Origin: Prorocentrum cordatum
Taxonomy: Eukaryota > Sar > Dinophyceae > Prorocentrales > Prorocentraceae
DNA length: 64,000 bases
Direction of reading: 5' to 3'
NCBI GenBank assembly: GCA_963575745.1
Contig: CAUYUJ010015715.1
Span: 331,929 to 395,928, forward strand
This document shows positions 41,200-53,280 of this stretch, one piece after another. The position numbers and the translations under genes are program-made. Each line of letters opens with the position of its first letter. The first letter of the stretch is position 1. The notes beneath the pieces were generated by a model. That model ran no database searches. It was given only the letters and a program-made list of their open reading frames with translations, and was not told the origin of the DNA.

Positions 41200-43985
41200 C
41201 CCGAGAGGCTCCAGAGAGGTTCCTGCGCGCGTGGCCTCATTGCGCGCACCTGACGGCGGCGTCGCCGAGCGAGGCCGCGAGCGGTGCGCATCCAGCGAAC
41301 GCCCTTTTTTCAGCGGCGTCAACAGGGGGAAATGCCGCGCATTTTTCGTTGAGGTTGGCCCGGCGAGCGCGTCTCGATCTCGTTGTCAGCGCGGTCGGCT
41401 GCGGCAGAGGTCACGCGTTCCACGTGTTCTCTCGTGGTGTCGTGGCGTTGTGTAATAAGACGTGGCACGCATTCGCGCATGGCGAGCCTCGCGCCCGTCG
41501 TGGGCCACGGCCCACTTGTTTGCCCCCTTCGATTTCCCCATTCGTTTCGCCCCTTTCGTTTGCCCCCTTCGCCTTGTCCTGCGCGCGCGGCCTCGCTGCG
41601 CGCACCTGGCGGCGGCGCCCCCGAGCGAGGCCGCGAGCGGCGCGCGCCCAGCGAACGTTTTTCTGTTGCTTTTCTAGAGATGCCAACAGGGGGAAATGCC
41701 ATGCATTTTTCGCTGAGGTTGGCCCGGCGAGCGCGCCCCGATCGCGTTGTCAGCGAGGTCGGTGGCGGCAGAGGTCACGCGTTCTATATGTTCTCTCGTG
41801 GTGTTGCGTAGTAGGACGTGGCGCGCAGTCGCGCAGGGTGAGCCTCGCGCCTGTCGCGGGCCACGGCTCTCTTATATGCCCCCTTCGCTTGCCCCCTGCG
41901 TTTCGCCTCCTGCGTTCGCCCCCTTCGCCTGGCCCCGCGCGCGCGGCCTCGTTGCGCGCGCCCGGCGGCAGCGCCCCCGAGCGAGGCCGCGAGTGGTGCG
42001 TATCCAGCGAATGCATTTTCTCTTCTGCGGCGTCAACAAGGAGAAATGCCCTGCATTTTTCGTCGAGGTTGGCCCGGCGAGCGCGTCGCCATCGCGGTGT
42101 CAGCGCGGTCGGTGGCGGCAGAGGTCACGCGTTCCATGTGTTCTCGCGTGGCGTTGTGTAGTAGGGCGCGTCGCGCAGTCGCGTAGGGCGAGCCTCGCGC
42201 CTGTCGCGGGCCACGGTTCTCTTGTTTGCCCCCGTCGATTGCCCCCTTGGTTTCGCCTCCTTCGTTTGCCCACTTCGCCTCTGTCCCGCGCGCGCGGCCT
42301 CATTGCGCGCGCCCGACGGCGCCGCCGCCGAGCGAGGCCGCGAGCGGTGCGCATCCAGCGAATGCATTTTCAGCGGCGTCAACAAGGGGAACCTCTGCGC
42401 ATTTTTCGCTGAGGTTGGCCCGGCGAGCGCGTCTTGATCTCGTCTGGTCGGTGGAGCACAGGTCGCGCGTTCCATGCACTCTCACGTGGTGTTGTGTAGT
42501 CTGACGTGGCGCGCAGTCGCGCTGGGTGAGCCTCGCGCCTGTCGCGGGCCACGGTTCTCTCGTTTGCCCCCTTCGCTTGCACCTTTCGTTTTGCCCCCGT
42601 GGTTTGCCCTTTCGCCTTTGTCCCGCGCGCGCGGCCTCGCTGCGCGCGCTCGACGGCGGCGTCGCCGAGCGAGGCCGCCAGTGGCGCGCATTCAGCGAAT
42701 GCACTTTCTCAGCGGCGTCAACAAGGGGAAATGCCGCGCATCTTTCGTTGAGGTTGGCCCGGCAAGCGCGTCGTCATCGCGTTGTCAGCGCGGTCGGCGG
42801 CGGCAGAGGTCGCGCGTTCTATGTGTTCTCTCGTGGCGTTGTGTAGTCTGACGTGGCGCGCGTTCTCGCAGGGTGAGCCTCGCGCCTGTCGCGGGCCACG
42901 GCTCTCTTGTTTGCCCCCTCGCTTGCCCCTTTCGTTATGCCGCCATGGTTTGCCCTTTCGCCTATGTCCTGCACGCGCGGCAACATTGCGCGTGCCTGAC
43001 GGCAGCGTCGCCGAGAGAGGCCGCGAGTGGTGCGCACCCAGCGAGCGCTATTTCTTCAGCGGCATCAGCGGGGGGAAAATGCCGCGCATTTTTCGTCGAG
43101 GTTGGCCCGGCGAGCGCGTCGCGATCTCGTTGTCAGCGCGGTCGGCGGCGGCAGAGCTCACGCGTTCTATGCGTTCTCTCGTGGCGTTGTGTAGTCTGAC
43201 GTGGCGCGCGTTCGCGCAGGGTGAGCCTCGCGCCTGTCGCGGGCCACGGCTCTCCTGTTTGCCCCCTTTGCTCGCCCCCTTCGTTTTGCCCCCATCGTTT
43301 GCCCCCTTCGCCTATGTCCTGCGCGCGTGGTCACATTGCGCGCGGCTGACGGCAGCGTCGCCGAGCGAGGCCGCGAGTGGTGCGCATCCAGCGAACGTTA
43401 TTTCTTCAGCGGCGTCAACGGGGGGAAAATGCCGCGCATTTTTCGTCGAGGTTGGCCCGGCGAGCGCGTCGCGATCTCGTTGTCAGCGCGGTCGGCGGCG
43501 GCACAGGTCACGCGTTCTATGTGTTCTCGCGTGGCGTTGTGTAGTAGGGCGTGGTGCGCATTCGCGCAGGGTGAGCCTCGCGCCTGTCGCGGGCCACGGC
43601 TCTCTTGTTTGCCCCCTTTCGCTTGCCCCCTTCGTTTCGCCTCCTTCGTCTGCCCCCTTCGCCTCTGTCCCGCGCGCGCGGCGTCATTGCGCGCGCGTGA
43701 CGGCAGCGTCGCCGAGCGAGGCCGCGAGTGGTGCGTATCCAGCGAATGCATTTTCAGCGGCGTCAACAAGGGAAATGCTCTGCATTGTTCGCTGAGGTTG
43801 GCCCGGCGAGCGCGTCGTGATCTCGTTGTCAGCGCGGTCGGTGGCGGCGCAGGTCACGCGTTCCATGTGTTCTCGCGTGGTGTTGTGTAGTCGAACGTGG
43901 TTCACAGTCGCGTAGGATGAGCCTCAAGCCTGTCGTGGGCCACGGCTCTCTTGTTTGCCCCCTTTCGCTTGCCCCCTTCGTTCCG
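41200..43985. repeat. Satellite array, eight units of about 350 bp
   Basis: The landmark GAGGTTGGCCCGGC recurs at 41351, 41715, 42065, 42411, 42750, 43098, 43448 and 43794 (periods 339-364 bp). Each unit also has GCCGAGCGAGGCCGCGAG or a variant and a segment able to form a GTGGC...GCCAC stem. Long open frames are shared composition, not conserved phase. Confidence 0.9.
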
Positions 43986-43989
43986 CCTC

Positions 43990-44620
43990 CTTGATGACGG
44001 TGGTGATGAGGATGGTGATGATGATGATGATGATGATGGCAATGGTGGTGATGATGAGAAGGAGGAGGAAAAGCAGGAGGAGGAGGAGGAGGAAAAGCAG
44101 GAGGATACAGCTGATACCTTAGCCAACGCATGCGTTTTGCCCCGGGCCGTTTTTTTCCACGGCCCCAGGGCCCGGCCAGATCTTCTAGGGGCTGTACATT
44201 ACTGCAGAGCCGCTTCGCAACGGCGATCGCGACTCCCCCCCTCGAGCCTGCGTCCGCGTCGGCTCGAGGAGAAGGAGGAACAGGAGGAGCGAGGAGGATG
44301 GAGGAGGCGGCGGCGGAGGCGGAGGAGGAAGATGATGAGCAGGAAGAGGAGGAAGATGAGGAGGAGGAGGAGGATGACGAGGGGGAGCGTTATGGGGTGA
44401 AGAGAAGGGCTCAGATGGGGGGGAGCAGGAAGAGGATATGGAGAAGGATAGGGAAGAGGAAGAAGACGAGGACACGGAAAAGGAGGGGGACAGGGAGCGA
44501 GAAACAAAGACGGGGCAGGAGGAGGGTGGCGACGAGGAGGATGAGGATGATGATGATGATGAGGAGGAGGAGGGGGAGGAGGAAGAGGAGGAAAAGGAGG
44601 AAGGAGGATGCGACACTGGA
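43990..44620. repeat. GAT and GGA microsatellites
   Basis: GATGAT block (43992-44060) then GAGGAG-rich blocks (44055-44105 and 44265-44610). About 150 bp of unique sequence between. Confidence 0.85.
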
Positions 44621-44639
44621 TGTCAGGGGAGACGCGAGG

Positions 44640-44990
44640 TGGTCCGCGGCGGAGTTTTTCCCTCCTCCTTTCCTTCCCCTCCTCCCTTCTCCCCTCCCTC
44701 CTCACCTCCTCCCCCCCCGGCCACCTCCCTCTGCCCTTTCCCCCCCCCCTCCCGCCCCCTCCTTTCCTCCCTCCTCCCCTCCTCCCGGCGCCAACCCATA
44801 TAAAGGTCCGGGCGGTTCGAGCGTTTTGTTTTTGCTTGCTGGGGTGCCACTGGTAGAACACTCAGTTGATGTCGCTCGGTTTTCTCATGTGGACTTCGTT
44901 TTATCCTTCTCTTTCTCTTTTCTATTCCTTTCCTTCTCTTTCTCTCTCTCATTTCACCTTTTCTCTTTCTTTCTCTCTTAGGATTTTCAG
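44640..44990. other. Polypyrimidine-rich stretch
   Basis: CCT/CTT-rich (44655-44790 and 44900-44985). The sequence between includes CATATAAAGG at about 44798. No gene. Confidence 0.6.
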
Positions 44991-45197
44991 TTTCTAGTGT
45001 TTCGGAAGCAGGAAATTATAGCCTTAGAAAGTACGCCGACGAGGTCCAGGTCTGTCAAAGAATCGCCGGGCGCATTCATTCTCTATTGTTTTGCGAACTG
45101 GAAACTATAGGTTTTTGAATTGTCTCGCCGGGGTCCGAAATCTGAGAGAATCGTTTGGTATATTCGTTCTCTGTTGCTTTGTGAGCAGGAAACTGTG

Positions 45198-45234
<37 letters not shown>

Positions 45235-45605
45235 AGGCCGATGCCCGAAGTCTGACAAACAATCGTTTGCCACATTCATTCTCTATTGTTTCCTAAGCAA
45301 GAAACTATGGTTTTTTTTTTGAATTTCCAAGCTGGGTTCCGAAGTCGGACAGACAGTCGCTGGGCATATTAATTCCCTACTGCTTGTAAGCAGGAAACTA
45401 GTGGCCTTTTTTGAATTTTCAGGCTGGGGTCCGAATGCTGACAGACAACCGATTGGCATAATCATTCTCTACTGTTCTGTAAGCAGGAAACTATGGCCGT
45501 TGTTTTTGAATTTTCGTGCCGGGCTCCGAATTATAATAGACAGTCGTTTGGCACGTTCGTTCTCTCTCTTTTTTTTGGTAAGCAGGAAACTCTGGTCTTG
45601 TAAGC
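44990..45605. repeat. Tandem array, seven units of about 95 bp
   Basis: AGCAGGAAACT-type landmarks at 45007, 45097, 45185, 45296, 45390, 45482 and 45580, with TTTTTGAATTTTC and TTCATTCTCTACTGTT between. A TA microsatellite interrupts one unit (45201-45232). Confidence 0.85.
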
Positions 45606-46200
45606 GCATTCATGTCATCTGATGTTATAAATGATTATGTCATCTGATGTTATAAATGATTAGCGCAAGCGAACATGTAAATCATCGAAACCAATTGCCC
45701 TAGCCAGCCCCACCAGCCAGCCACCCAAACAACTCGACCGGCTCAACCAGCCCAACCAGCCACCCCGCAGCCCCAGCCAACCCGCCACCCCGCCCACCCG
45801 CCCACCCCCGCGCCGCCTGCTCTCCGTCACCGTCGAGAGGGGGGGGGAAGTGTTTCTTACAAGCGAAAACCAAAAATTGGGCGTGGCTTAGTGGGGGGGT
45901 CATAAATGGGGGGGTCAGAAACGGTCCCCTTTCGTGCCCCTTTCGGGCCCCTCTGGAGCCCCAGGGGGCTCGTTTAGGTACCGTTTGGGTACCTTTTCGG
46001 ACCACCCGCGACACCCCCCCATTTATGACCCCTCCATTACGCAACGCCCAAAAAAAATCACCCTCCTGGGGTCCGGCGGGACAGCAGGGGGATGGGGAAA
46101 TCGCACCGTACTACGGGGGAGCGGGGTTCGCGCGCGAGGTGCCCAAAGACGACTTGGGGCCTCGAGTGCGACGCTGTCGTCACTTTATCACCTTTCGTCG
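45606..46200. other. Spacer, no gene seen
   Basis: Includes a CCAGCCA/CAACCAG-rich block (45695-45810). No coding support. Confidence 0.5.
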
Positions 46201-46202
46201 CG

Positions 46203-46510
46203 CTCCCCTTCTCAACGGAAAGGCTCCCATCTGTGAAACCGTCGTCATTTTTCAGCCCCCGCGAGAGGCTTCTTAGAGGCCCCCAGAGGCTCCAGGAGGG
46301 CCCATGGCGGCCTCGGGAGTGCCTAGGAGATCTCCGGAGGGCCCCAGAGGGACCCACCCTGGACCGCGACCCCCTTCTCAACGGAAAGGCCCCCATGCGT
46401 GAAATTGTTTTCAGCATTCCGCCCCCGCGAGAGGGTTCTGAGAGGGCCCACGGAGGCTCCAGGAGGGCCCATGGCGGCCCCAGGAGAGCGCACGATATCT
46501 CAAGAGCACC
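46203..46510. repeat. About 175-bp tandem duplication
   Basis: CTTCTCAACGGAAAGGC, CCCCCGCGAGAGG and GGCTCCAGGAGGGCCCATGG occur twice in the same order. Confidence 0.75.
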
Positions 46511-47224
46511 CCATAGAACCCATTCTGACTTACACTGGGAGCTCCAGAGGGCCCACGAGGCTCCAAGAGGCCCCAAGAGGCCCCGAAGAGTCCAACCAGG
46601 CCACAGGACCCCCAGCACGCTCTAGGAGAGCCAAGGCGACACCAAGAGGCTCCAGGACGGGCGTCATTCCCTCTCCTCCTGCTCGTCGTCGTCATCCGCC
46701 TCCTCATCCGTCCTGCTTTTAATCATTCCTCCCCCTCTTCCTCCTCCTTCTCCTCCTCTTACTCCTCCTCCTCCGCCTCCTCCTCTTCTTCCTCCTCCTC
46801 CTCCTCTTCCTCCTCCTCCTCCTCCTCCTACCTCATCCGTAGCCTCGATGGCTCCGATAGCGCCGTGCGCGAGATCCGCCTCCTCCCCATCCGTCCTCCT
46901 CCCTCCTCCCTCCTCCCTCCCTCCTCCTCCGAGGAGAATTTCACGACAACAAGGGCGCCGACGCGATGAACAGACACCACGTCGGGGCTCTGGGAACGGA
47001 GTCGAAGACGAAACCTCGAATAACTTAGTCTTCGATGTTCGGGGCATTTTTCTGACCACCTGCGAGCCTTGTGGAAACTTCCGAGAGCCTCAGGGGTGGA
47101 CGTCTGGCGCAAGAACACGAGTGGAGGAGGAGACAACACGACGCTCCACGGAGTAAACTGCACCCAGTTGGTTTCTACCCCCGTGAGGGGCGTTACAGGG
47201 TAAAATAGTTATTTAATTGTCATC
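46511..47224. other. Spacer with TCC microsatellite, no gene seen
   Basis: CCTCCT-rich block 46725-46930. No protein-like frame outside it. Confidence 0.5.
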
Positions 47225-48349
47225 CAATTATTTGCGTCGTTCCCTTGCTCATTTAATCATTGGCACTGCGTGGGGGAGGCGCGGAACGAAGACATATTCA
47301 ATGCTAATCAAAATGGTTATTTCGATGAGCACGCAAGCGAACATATAAATAATTAAATGATTATTGAAACATCAATTCAATTATTTGCGTGGTCCCCTTG
47401 CTCATTTAACCATGGGCACTGTGTGGAGGGGGCGCGGAACGATGACTGATTGAATTGTAATCAACATGGTTATTTCAATGAACACGTAAGCGAACGTGTA
47501 AATAAGTAAATAATTACATATTTTCAATTACGTATTTAATTATTTGCGTGGTTCCTTTGCTCATTTAACTATTGGCACTGCGTGGAGGAGGCGCGGAACG
47601 ATGACGGATTGAATCCTAATCAAAATGGTAATCCCAATGGGCACGCAAGCGATCATGTAGATAATTATGTAATTATGTACTTTTGTATTTAATTATTTGC
47701 GTGGTTTCCTTGCTCATTTCACCATTGGCACTGTGTGGAGGAAGCGCGGAACGATACGGATTGAATGATAAGCGAAAAAAATATTATTTCAATGAGCACG
47801 CAGACGAACATGTAAATAATTAAATAAGTATTTAATCATTTATTTGATTATTTGCGTACTTCCCTTGTTAATTTAACCTTTGGCATTGTGTGGAGGAGGC
47901 GCGGAACGATGCAGGTTCAATGCTAAGCAAAATTGTTATTTCAATGAGCACGCAAGCGAACATGTAAGCAATTCAATCGGAGGTGAGGGGGTGAGATCGA
48001 AGTGGAACGGAGAGCCCCCCTACCGGGAAATCGATTTCGGTTTCGTGTTCGTGCGTGCCGTGCGTGCGGGCGAGGCGAAGCTGCGTGGGCGGGCGAGAAG
48101 AAAGTCTCCTGTGGCTGAGGCGCGGCCGGACCAAATGTCTCCCTTCCGGGCGGCCGGGCCCGCGGTGTCCCGCCGGTGTCCCGCTGGTGTCCCGTGTGGC
48201 TGAGGCGCGGCCGGACCAAATGTCTCCCTTCCGGGCGGCCGGTGGCCCGCGGTGTCCCGCTGGTGTCCCGCGGTGTCCCGCGGTGTCCCGCGGTGCCCCG
48301 CGGTGTCCCGCGGTGTCCCGCGCGATGATGATGCTGATGATGATGATGT

Positions 48350-48426
<77 letters not shown>

Positions 48427-48448
48427 CTGATGATGATGCTGATGATGC

Positions 48449-48483
<35 letters not shown>

Positions 48484-48513
48484 GTGATGCTGATGATGAT
48501 GATGCTGATGATG

Positions 48514-48557
<44 letters not shown>

Positions 48558-48955
48558 CGAGTGAGATCGAGTGTGAGATAGATCGAGTAAGATCGAGTGA
48601 GATCGATTGTGAGATCGATTGTGAGATCGATCGAGGGAGATCGATCGAGCGAGACCGATACTGAGATCGATAGTGAGATCGATAGTGAGACCGATCGAGT
48701 GAGACGTTGGTTCCTCCCCCCCCCGAACCTCCTTATCACCCGAAGGGTGGTCGTATAGGCAACTATTGTACCATTTATTTCATTATTTGCGTGGTTCCCT
48801 TGCTCATTTAACCATTGGCACTGTGTGGAAGAGGCGCGGAACGATGACGGTGGAGAGGTAGGTGAATGAAAAATTGAATGCTAATCAAAATGGTTATTTC
48901 AATGAGCACGCAAGCGAACGTGTAAATAATTAAATAATTATTTCAATGAGCACTG
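47225..48955. repeat. AT-rich 155-bp tandem array, interrupted
   Basis: The landmark TTGCTCATTTAA or a variant recurs at 47245, 47398, 47557, 47710, 47865 and, after an insertion of about 785 bp, at 48800. Each unit also has GGCGCGGAACGATGA and CACGCAAGCGAAC. Confidence 0.9.
47976..48760 (+). mobile_element. Microsatellite-bearing insertion, copy A
   Basis: One end reads ATCGGAGGTGAGGGGGTGAG, the other GAAGGGTGGTCGTATAGGC. It splits the 155-bp array. Internal order: unique segment with CGATTTCGGTTTCGTGTTCG, CGGTGTCCCG repeats, a long ATG/GAT microsatellite, GATCGAGTGAGATC repeats, then GAACCTCCTTATCACCC. An inverted relative is at 61583-62882. No transposase gene, so any movement would be non-autonomous. 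Confidence 0.75.
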
Positions 48956-48956
48956 C

Positions 48957-49240
48957 GAGCCCCATGGGCCCTACGAGCGCTATGAAGCCCTGAGGGCCTC
49001 ACGAGCCCTACGAGCCCTATGAGACCGGTGAGCCTTGTGAACCCCATGCGCTCCATGAGCCCTACGAGCCCCATGAGTCCTCTGAGCCCAATGAGCACTA
49101 CGAGTCGCATGAGCATTACGAGTTCTATGATCCCTCTGAGCTCTACGAGCCCTGTGATCCCTGTGAGCGCTATAAGGCCTGAGCCCCATCAGGCCTATGC
49201 GACCTATGAGCCCTATAAGATCTGCAAACCCTATGTGCCC
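48957..49240. repeat. Degenerate 9-15 bp repeat (GAGCCCTATGAG)
   Basis: GAGCCC(TA/AC)GAGCC-type motifs throughout. No coding support. Confidence 0.75.
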
Positions 49241-49304
49241 TCTTCGGCTGTATTGGCGGCCTCTTGAGCTGTCTGGTTACCGTCTTGCTGGCTGGTCTGG
49301 TGTC

Positions 49305-49550
49305 CGGTGTCCGGACACCGGACACCGGACACCGGACACCAGACACCCACCGCGCAGCGGACACCGGACACCGAACACCGGACACCAAACACTGGACACC
49401 GGACATCAGATTCCCATGGGGTGCACCGCGCAGCGGAAACCGGACACCGGACACCGGACACCGGACACCGACACCCACCGCGCAGCGGACACCGGACACT
49501 GGACTCCGGACACCAGACACCGGACACTGGACACCGGACACCGCAAGAAT
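49305..49550. repeat. 7-bp minisatellite (ACACCGG), second locus
   Basis: Same heptamer as 39836-40168, interspersed with CCACCGCGCAGCGGACACC segments. Confidence 0.9.
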
Positions 49551-51245
49551 CGTCCATGCCTTCCTATAAGGAGAAGGGATGGAGAAGGAGGCGCGCCCGC
49601 ACAGCGGCGCCAATTTCATAGATTTTCTTCTCCTCTTTATTTTTTTCTTCTTTCATGTTGATGCAAGCTGACAGCAGGACCACCCCGGCAAGGGGCCGCG
49701 GGAGCAGCACCGATGCCCGTGCCCTTCGGCCTGCCCCTGCGCCCCCCCCCCCTTGCCCCTGCCCGCGCTCGTCCCCGGCGGGCCTCTCCAGGAGTGCGGC
49801 AGCGCGGGGATGGGCGCTGTCCTTGGTTTCTCTCCTCCTCCTCCTCCTCCTCCTCCTCCTCCTGCTCCTCCTCCTCCCCCTCCTCCTCCTCCTCCTCCTC
49901 TTTCTTCTTTTTTTCTTTCTTCTCCTCTTTTTCTTTCTTCGAGCTGGACCTTTCTCTCTTCTCCTCTTTTTCTTCTTCGAGCTGGACCTTTCTCCCTGGC
50001 GAGCAGGGCACGGCCGGGGCGGCGCTGGAGGCGCCGCCAGTGCGGCCCAGCGCCGGGCCAAGAGAACCGCGCGGAGCTCCGAAAGTGTGTGATGACGCCG
50101 TCTCTTCTTGTAAGGGCCGACGGGAAGGGGGCCAGGGGAAGGAAACCTTGAGCCTGGATAAGCGATACATCGCCGATAGGTCGGGGAGAAATCCTTATAG
50201 CCAATCTGCGCGTTCCTGGGCGGGGTGCGCTATCGGGCCCCTAGCGGCCATCAATCGCCGGCAGGCCCGTGGGGGGAAGCGAGGGGGCGGCAGGCCTTCC
50301 CAGAAGGCGGCGGAGCTTCTCAGAAGCTCTCGCGCCTGCTGAAAAATTCTCAGCCTTCTCCAGAAAGCCTTCTTCCGGCGCCCCTCCCCCCTCTCTCTCC
50401 TCTCCGTGTTTGCCTGTGGGGGCGCCGTCCGTCAGGTGCCCTCCTCCCCGAGAAGGCTTGGTTAACTGCAGTGCGGCCCTGAGATCGGCATAATCTTCCG
50501 CACCTCCAACCTATGATGGCTCTGGATGGGCACGGCTTCTCGGAAGACTGGAGGGCTTCTGAAAGCCACGCCGCCTTCTAAGAAGGCCCGACCCCTCCTT
50601 TGGCTCGCCACCGAATCCATGGGCGATTGGGGGTCGATGCGTCCCCCTGCGCGTATCCCCCCGGACGTGGCCCCTGAGAAAATCAGTGCCGTTCCCTGAC
50701 CCCCGACGTTGTGATTCTTGATCAACATGGACCCTGGAGGTCTCGACCCCTTCCCTTCCCTGGACAAGTTTTTCGCTCCGAGTCGTTTTTCGAAGTTCCT
50801 GGGGCAAGGCAAGGGCCCCTGGAGGCTGAAAACTGATAAAACCGTCCGTCGTGACTTTTCACGGGTCTGAAAGTCTGTGCCTATGCCGTCTGTTCTTCCT
50901 CCTCCCATTATTATGTTTCTTTTTACTTGTACTATTACCCCTCGTGCTAAACCTCATATTCGTATCGTTATTCTGCTTATTTGTATAATTAAGAATCCCT
51001 TCTTCTTCGTCTTGTCATGATTACTAGTATTACTAGTAGCGTTCGTAGTCGTATTAATGTTACGACCATGGTTTTGTTAGTAATAATAATGCTATTGCTG
51101 CTATCAGGTGTTCTCATGTGTGGTAGAAGCGTCACTGGTCTTATTATTAATATTACGAGTATCAGTGCAACTGCTATTACTATTGCTAAATACTGATGTC
51201 ATTATGACTTTCCCTTTTTATCGGGGTTTTCTTGTTCGTCGGCTC
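49551..51245. other. Spacer with microsatellite and repeat copies, no gene seen
   Basis: TCC/CTT microsatellite (49825-49985), MITE-1 fragment (49995-50090), repeat B-like segment (50600-50720, CGATTGGGGGTCGATGCG). 50900-51230 is AT-rich with TTATTATTA-type sequence. No coding support. Confidence 0.5.
49995..50090. mobile_element. MITE-1 right half
   Basis: GGCGGCGCTGGAGGCGCCGC core followed by CCAGCGCCGGGCCAAGAG and CGCGCGGAGCTCCGAAAG terminal repeat; the left end is not found. Confidence 0.55.
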
Positions 51246-51377
51246 CTGCAGCCGGCCCAGCCGGTCGCCGAGCCTCTCGGCGCCCGCCCTGTCGCGCGCC
51301 GCCAGCTCCCGCGCCGCGCCATCCGCCTCCGCCAGCTCGGCGAGCCGGCGCGTGAGGTGGTCCTTGCGCGCCGCGGC
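51246..51377 (-). CDS. Candidate upstream coiled-coil exon, possibly of the same SMC1 gene
   Basis: 44 codons on the minus strand rich in Ala, Arg, Glu and Leu with heptad spacing (RKDHLTRRLAELAEADG, then RLGDRLGRLQ). A CCGAG acceptor and a CAG|GAGCC donor give phase 0 at both ends, matching the phase 0 start at 18737. Composition matches the other SMC1 coil exons and nothing around it codes. If it belongs to SMC1 the intervening intron is 32.5 kb. It could instead be a pseudo-exon or part of another coiled-coil gene. Confidence 0.4.
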
Positions 51378-51429
51378 CTCGGCGGCCACACGCAGGGGCC
51401 GATGAGCCCCAGAAAATGCGTTGGCCAAC

Positions 51430-52080
51430 GAGCATCAAGTCCTCATTCCTTCCTTCCTTCCTTTCTTCCTTCCTTCCTTCCTTCCTTCCTTCCGCTCGTA
51501 TGAAGTGGCCCTCTATCGGGTCGCCCGCCCGGCCGGGCCGCCCTGCTCGCGCACTTGTAGTTTCCGCTGGTGGGCCCCGTAGCGCCCAGCCCGCGGAAGC
51601 CCCTCCCCGCGGCCGGTGGGCGTGGTGGCCTCTTCCTCCTCCTGCGAGCCCCAGAACGTGTGTTAGCCAGGAGGCGCGAGCATAGGGCGACGAGATCTGT
51701 GCATTCTGTATCCACTGCTCCAGGCCTGGCCTGTCCTGGGTCCAGGAGCGGTGTATGCACCCTGGCTTGGCCAAGGAGGCTTGGGGGGCTTGGCCAGGAA
51801 ACTAGATACACAAACAGCCGCCGACGAGTGTTACCCAGTGCACAACCCAAACGATGTTATACTGTTTTGCTTTGTTCTGGCCCTGAACATGTTTAGTCGT
51901 TCTGTTCTGTTTTGTTTTCGTTCTGGTGTTTAGAACATTTCCGAAAAACGGCTAGGCCAGAACATAACATACCCAAAACATTGCACTGGCACAAAACAAA
52001 CAACATAACAACGATGCATTTCTCCTGCGCAACAAAACGCGCAACAAAACGCAACGCTAGCCCGACTGAAACAAAACGCG
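51430..52080. other. CTTC microsatellite and spacer
   Basis: TTCC repeats at 51447-51492. GAGCCCCAGAA occurs at 51404 and again at about 51643 with similar flanks. From 51890 the sequence becomes AACAAAAC-rich. No coding support. Confidence 0.5.
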
Positions 52081-52084
52081 GAAC

Positions 52085-52855
52085 AGAACGCATGCCATTC
52101 TAAAATCCAAAACAAGAACGCAAACACAAATCATAATAAAAGAAAACGGAACGGAAAGAGGGCAACACGGAACGGAAAGAAAGCAAAACGGGACGGAAAT
52201 AACGCAACGCGGAACGATGATAAGACTGAACAAAAAAAGGAACAACATAAAACAATAGAATGGGCAATACCGTTCCATTTCGACTTATCCTCCCTACGTA
52301 CCGCATTGCCCTCCCTCAATTCAAGTGTGCCCTTTCTCCATGCCGTGTTGCCCTCTTTCAATCAATGTTACCCTCCCGACGTCCCGTTTTACCCTCCTGA
52401 CGTTCCGTTTTACCCTCCCGACGTTCCGTTTTACACTCCCGTCGTCCTGTTTTACCCTCCCTACGTCCCCTTTGACCATCCCGACGTCCCGTATTACCCT
52501 CCCGACGTCCCGTTTTACCCTCACGACGTCCAATGTTACCCTCCCGACGTCCTTTTCTACCCTCCCGACGTCCCGTTTTACCCTCCCTACGTCCCGTTTT
52601 ACCCTCCCGACGTCCAATGTTACCCTCACTGCGTACCGTTTTGCCATCCCTACATGCAATTATACCCTTCCCTAAGCTCCCTACGTTCCGTTGTGCCCTC
52701 CCTTACCCTCTCTGCGTCCCGATTTACCCTCCCTGCGTTCCGTTTTACCCATTCCTCATCCTCCCTACGTCCCGTTCTACCCTCCCGACGTCCCGTTTTA
52801 CCCTCCCTACGTTCCGTTTTACTCTCCCGGCGTCCCGCTATTTTGGTCCGCTTCA
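52085..52855. repeat. 21-bp repeat locus with an orientation switch
   Basis: 52130-52215 has GGAACGGAAAGAGGGCAAC-type units, the inverse of the GTTTTACCCTCCCGACGTCC units filling 52290-52850. The flip is near 52260. Confidence 0.75.
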
Positions 52856-52861
52856 AGTCTC

Positions 52862-53280
52862 TTTTTTAACAAGGGCAGAGCATTGTGTCTGGAAGAGCGC
52901 GGCGCGGGGCCCGACTGGGCACCGTGGCAAGGGCAAAGGAAACGGCCGGCCTCGAGGAGGCATGCGCAAGCCGGCCCTCGACATAATCAAAACTGCTTCA
53001 AAGAGGGGGCATCACAAAACGGTGCGATGTGGCGGAAGGGCAGGCCACGGGTGCACTTGAGCGGAAGGTATCGCGGCCCCCCCAGAGAACACCGTGCAGG
53101 CACTCCAATATATGGTCGGGGTCCGCTGTAAGTTTTTTTGTTTTACAAAGGCAGAGCATTGTGTCTCGAAGAGCGCGGCGCGGGGCCCGACTGGGCACCG
53201 TGGCAGGGGCAAAGGAAACGGCTGGCCTCGAGGAGGCAGGCGCAAGCTGGCCCTCGACACACTCAAATCTGGAGTCCCAA
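52862..53280. repeat. About 140-bp direct duplication
   Basis: GGCAGAGCATTGTGTCT, GAGCGCGGCGCGGGGCCCGA and GGCCTCGAGGAGGCA occur at 52870-52990 and 53150-53270. Confidence 0.85.

Noticed and set aside
41349-43795. Long open frames across the 350-bp satellite
   Set aside because: The period is not constant or a multiple of three and frames shift between units; openness follows from GC composition.
48020-48739. Poly-Ser, poly-Met or poly-Asp proteins in the GAT microsatellite
   Set aside because: Pure trinucleotide expansion inside a mobile element.
49564-50204. Lys/Glu-rich minus-strand proteins
   Set aside because: They translate a TCC/CTT microsatellite and a MITE fragment in several frames equally well.
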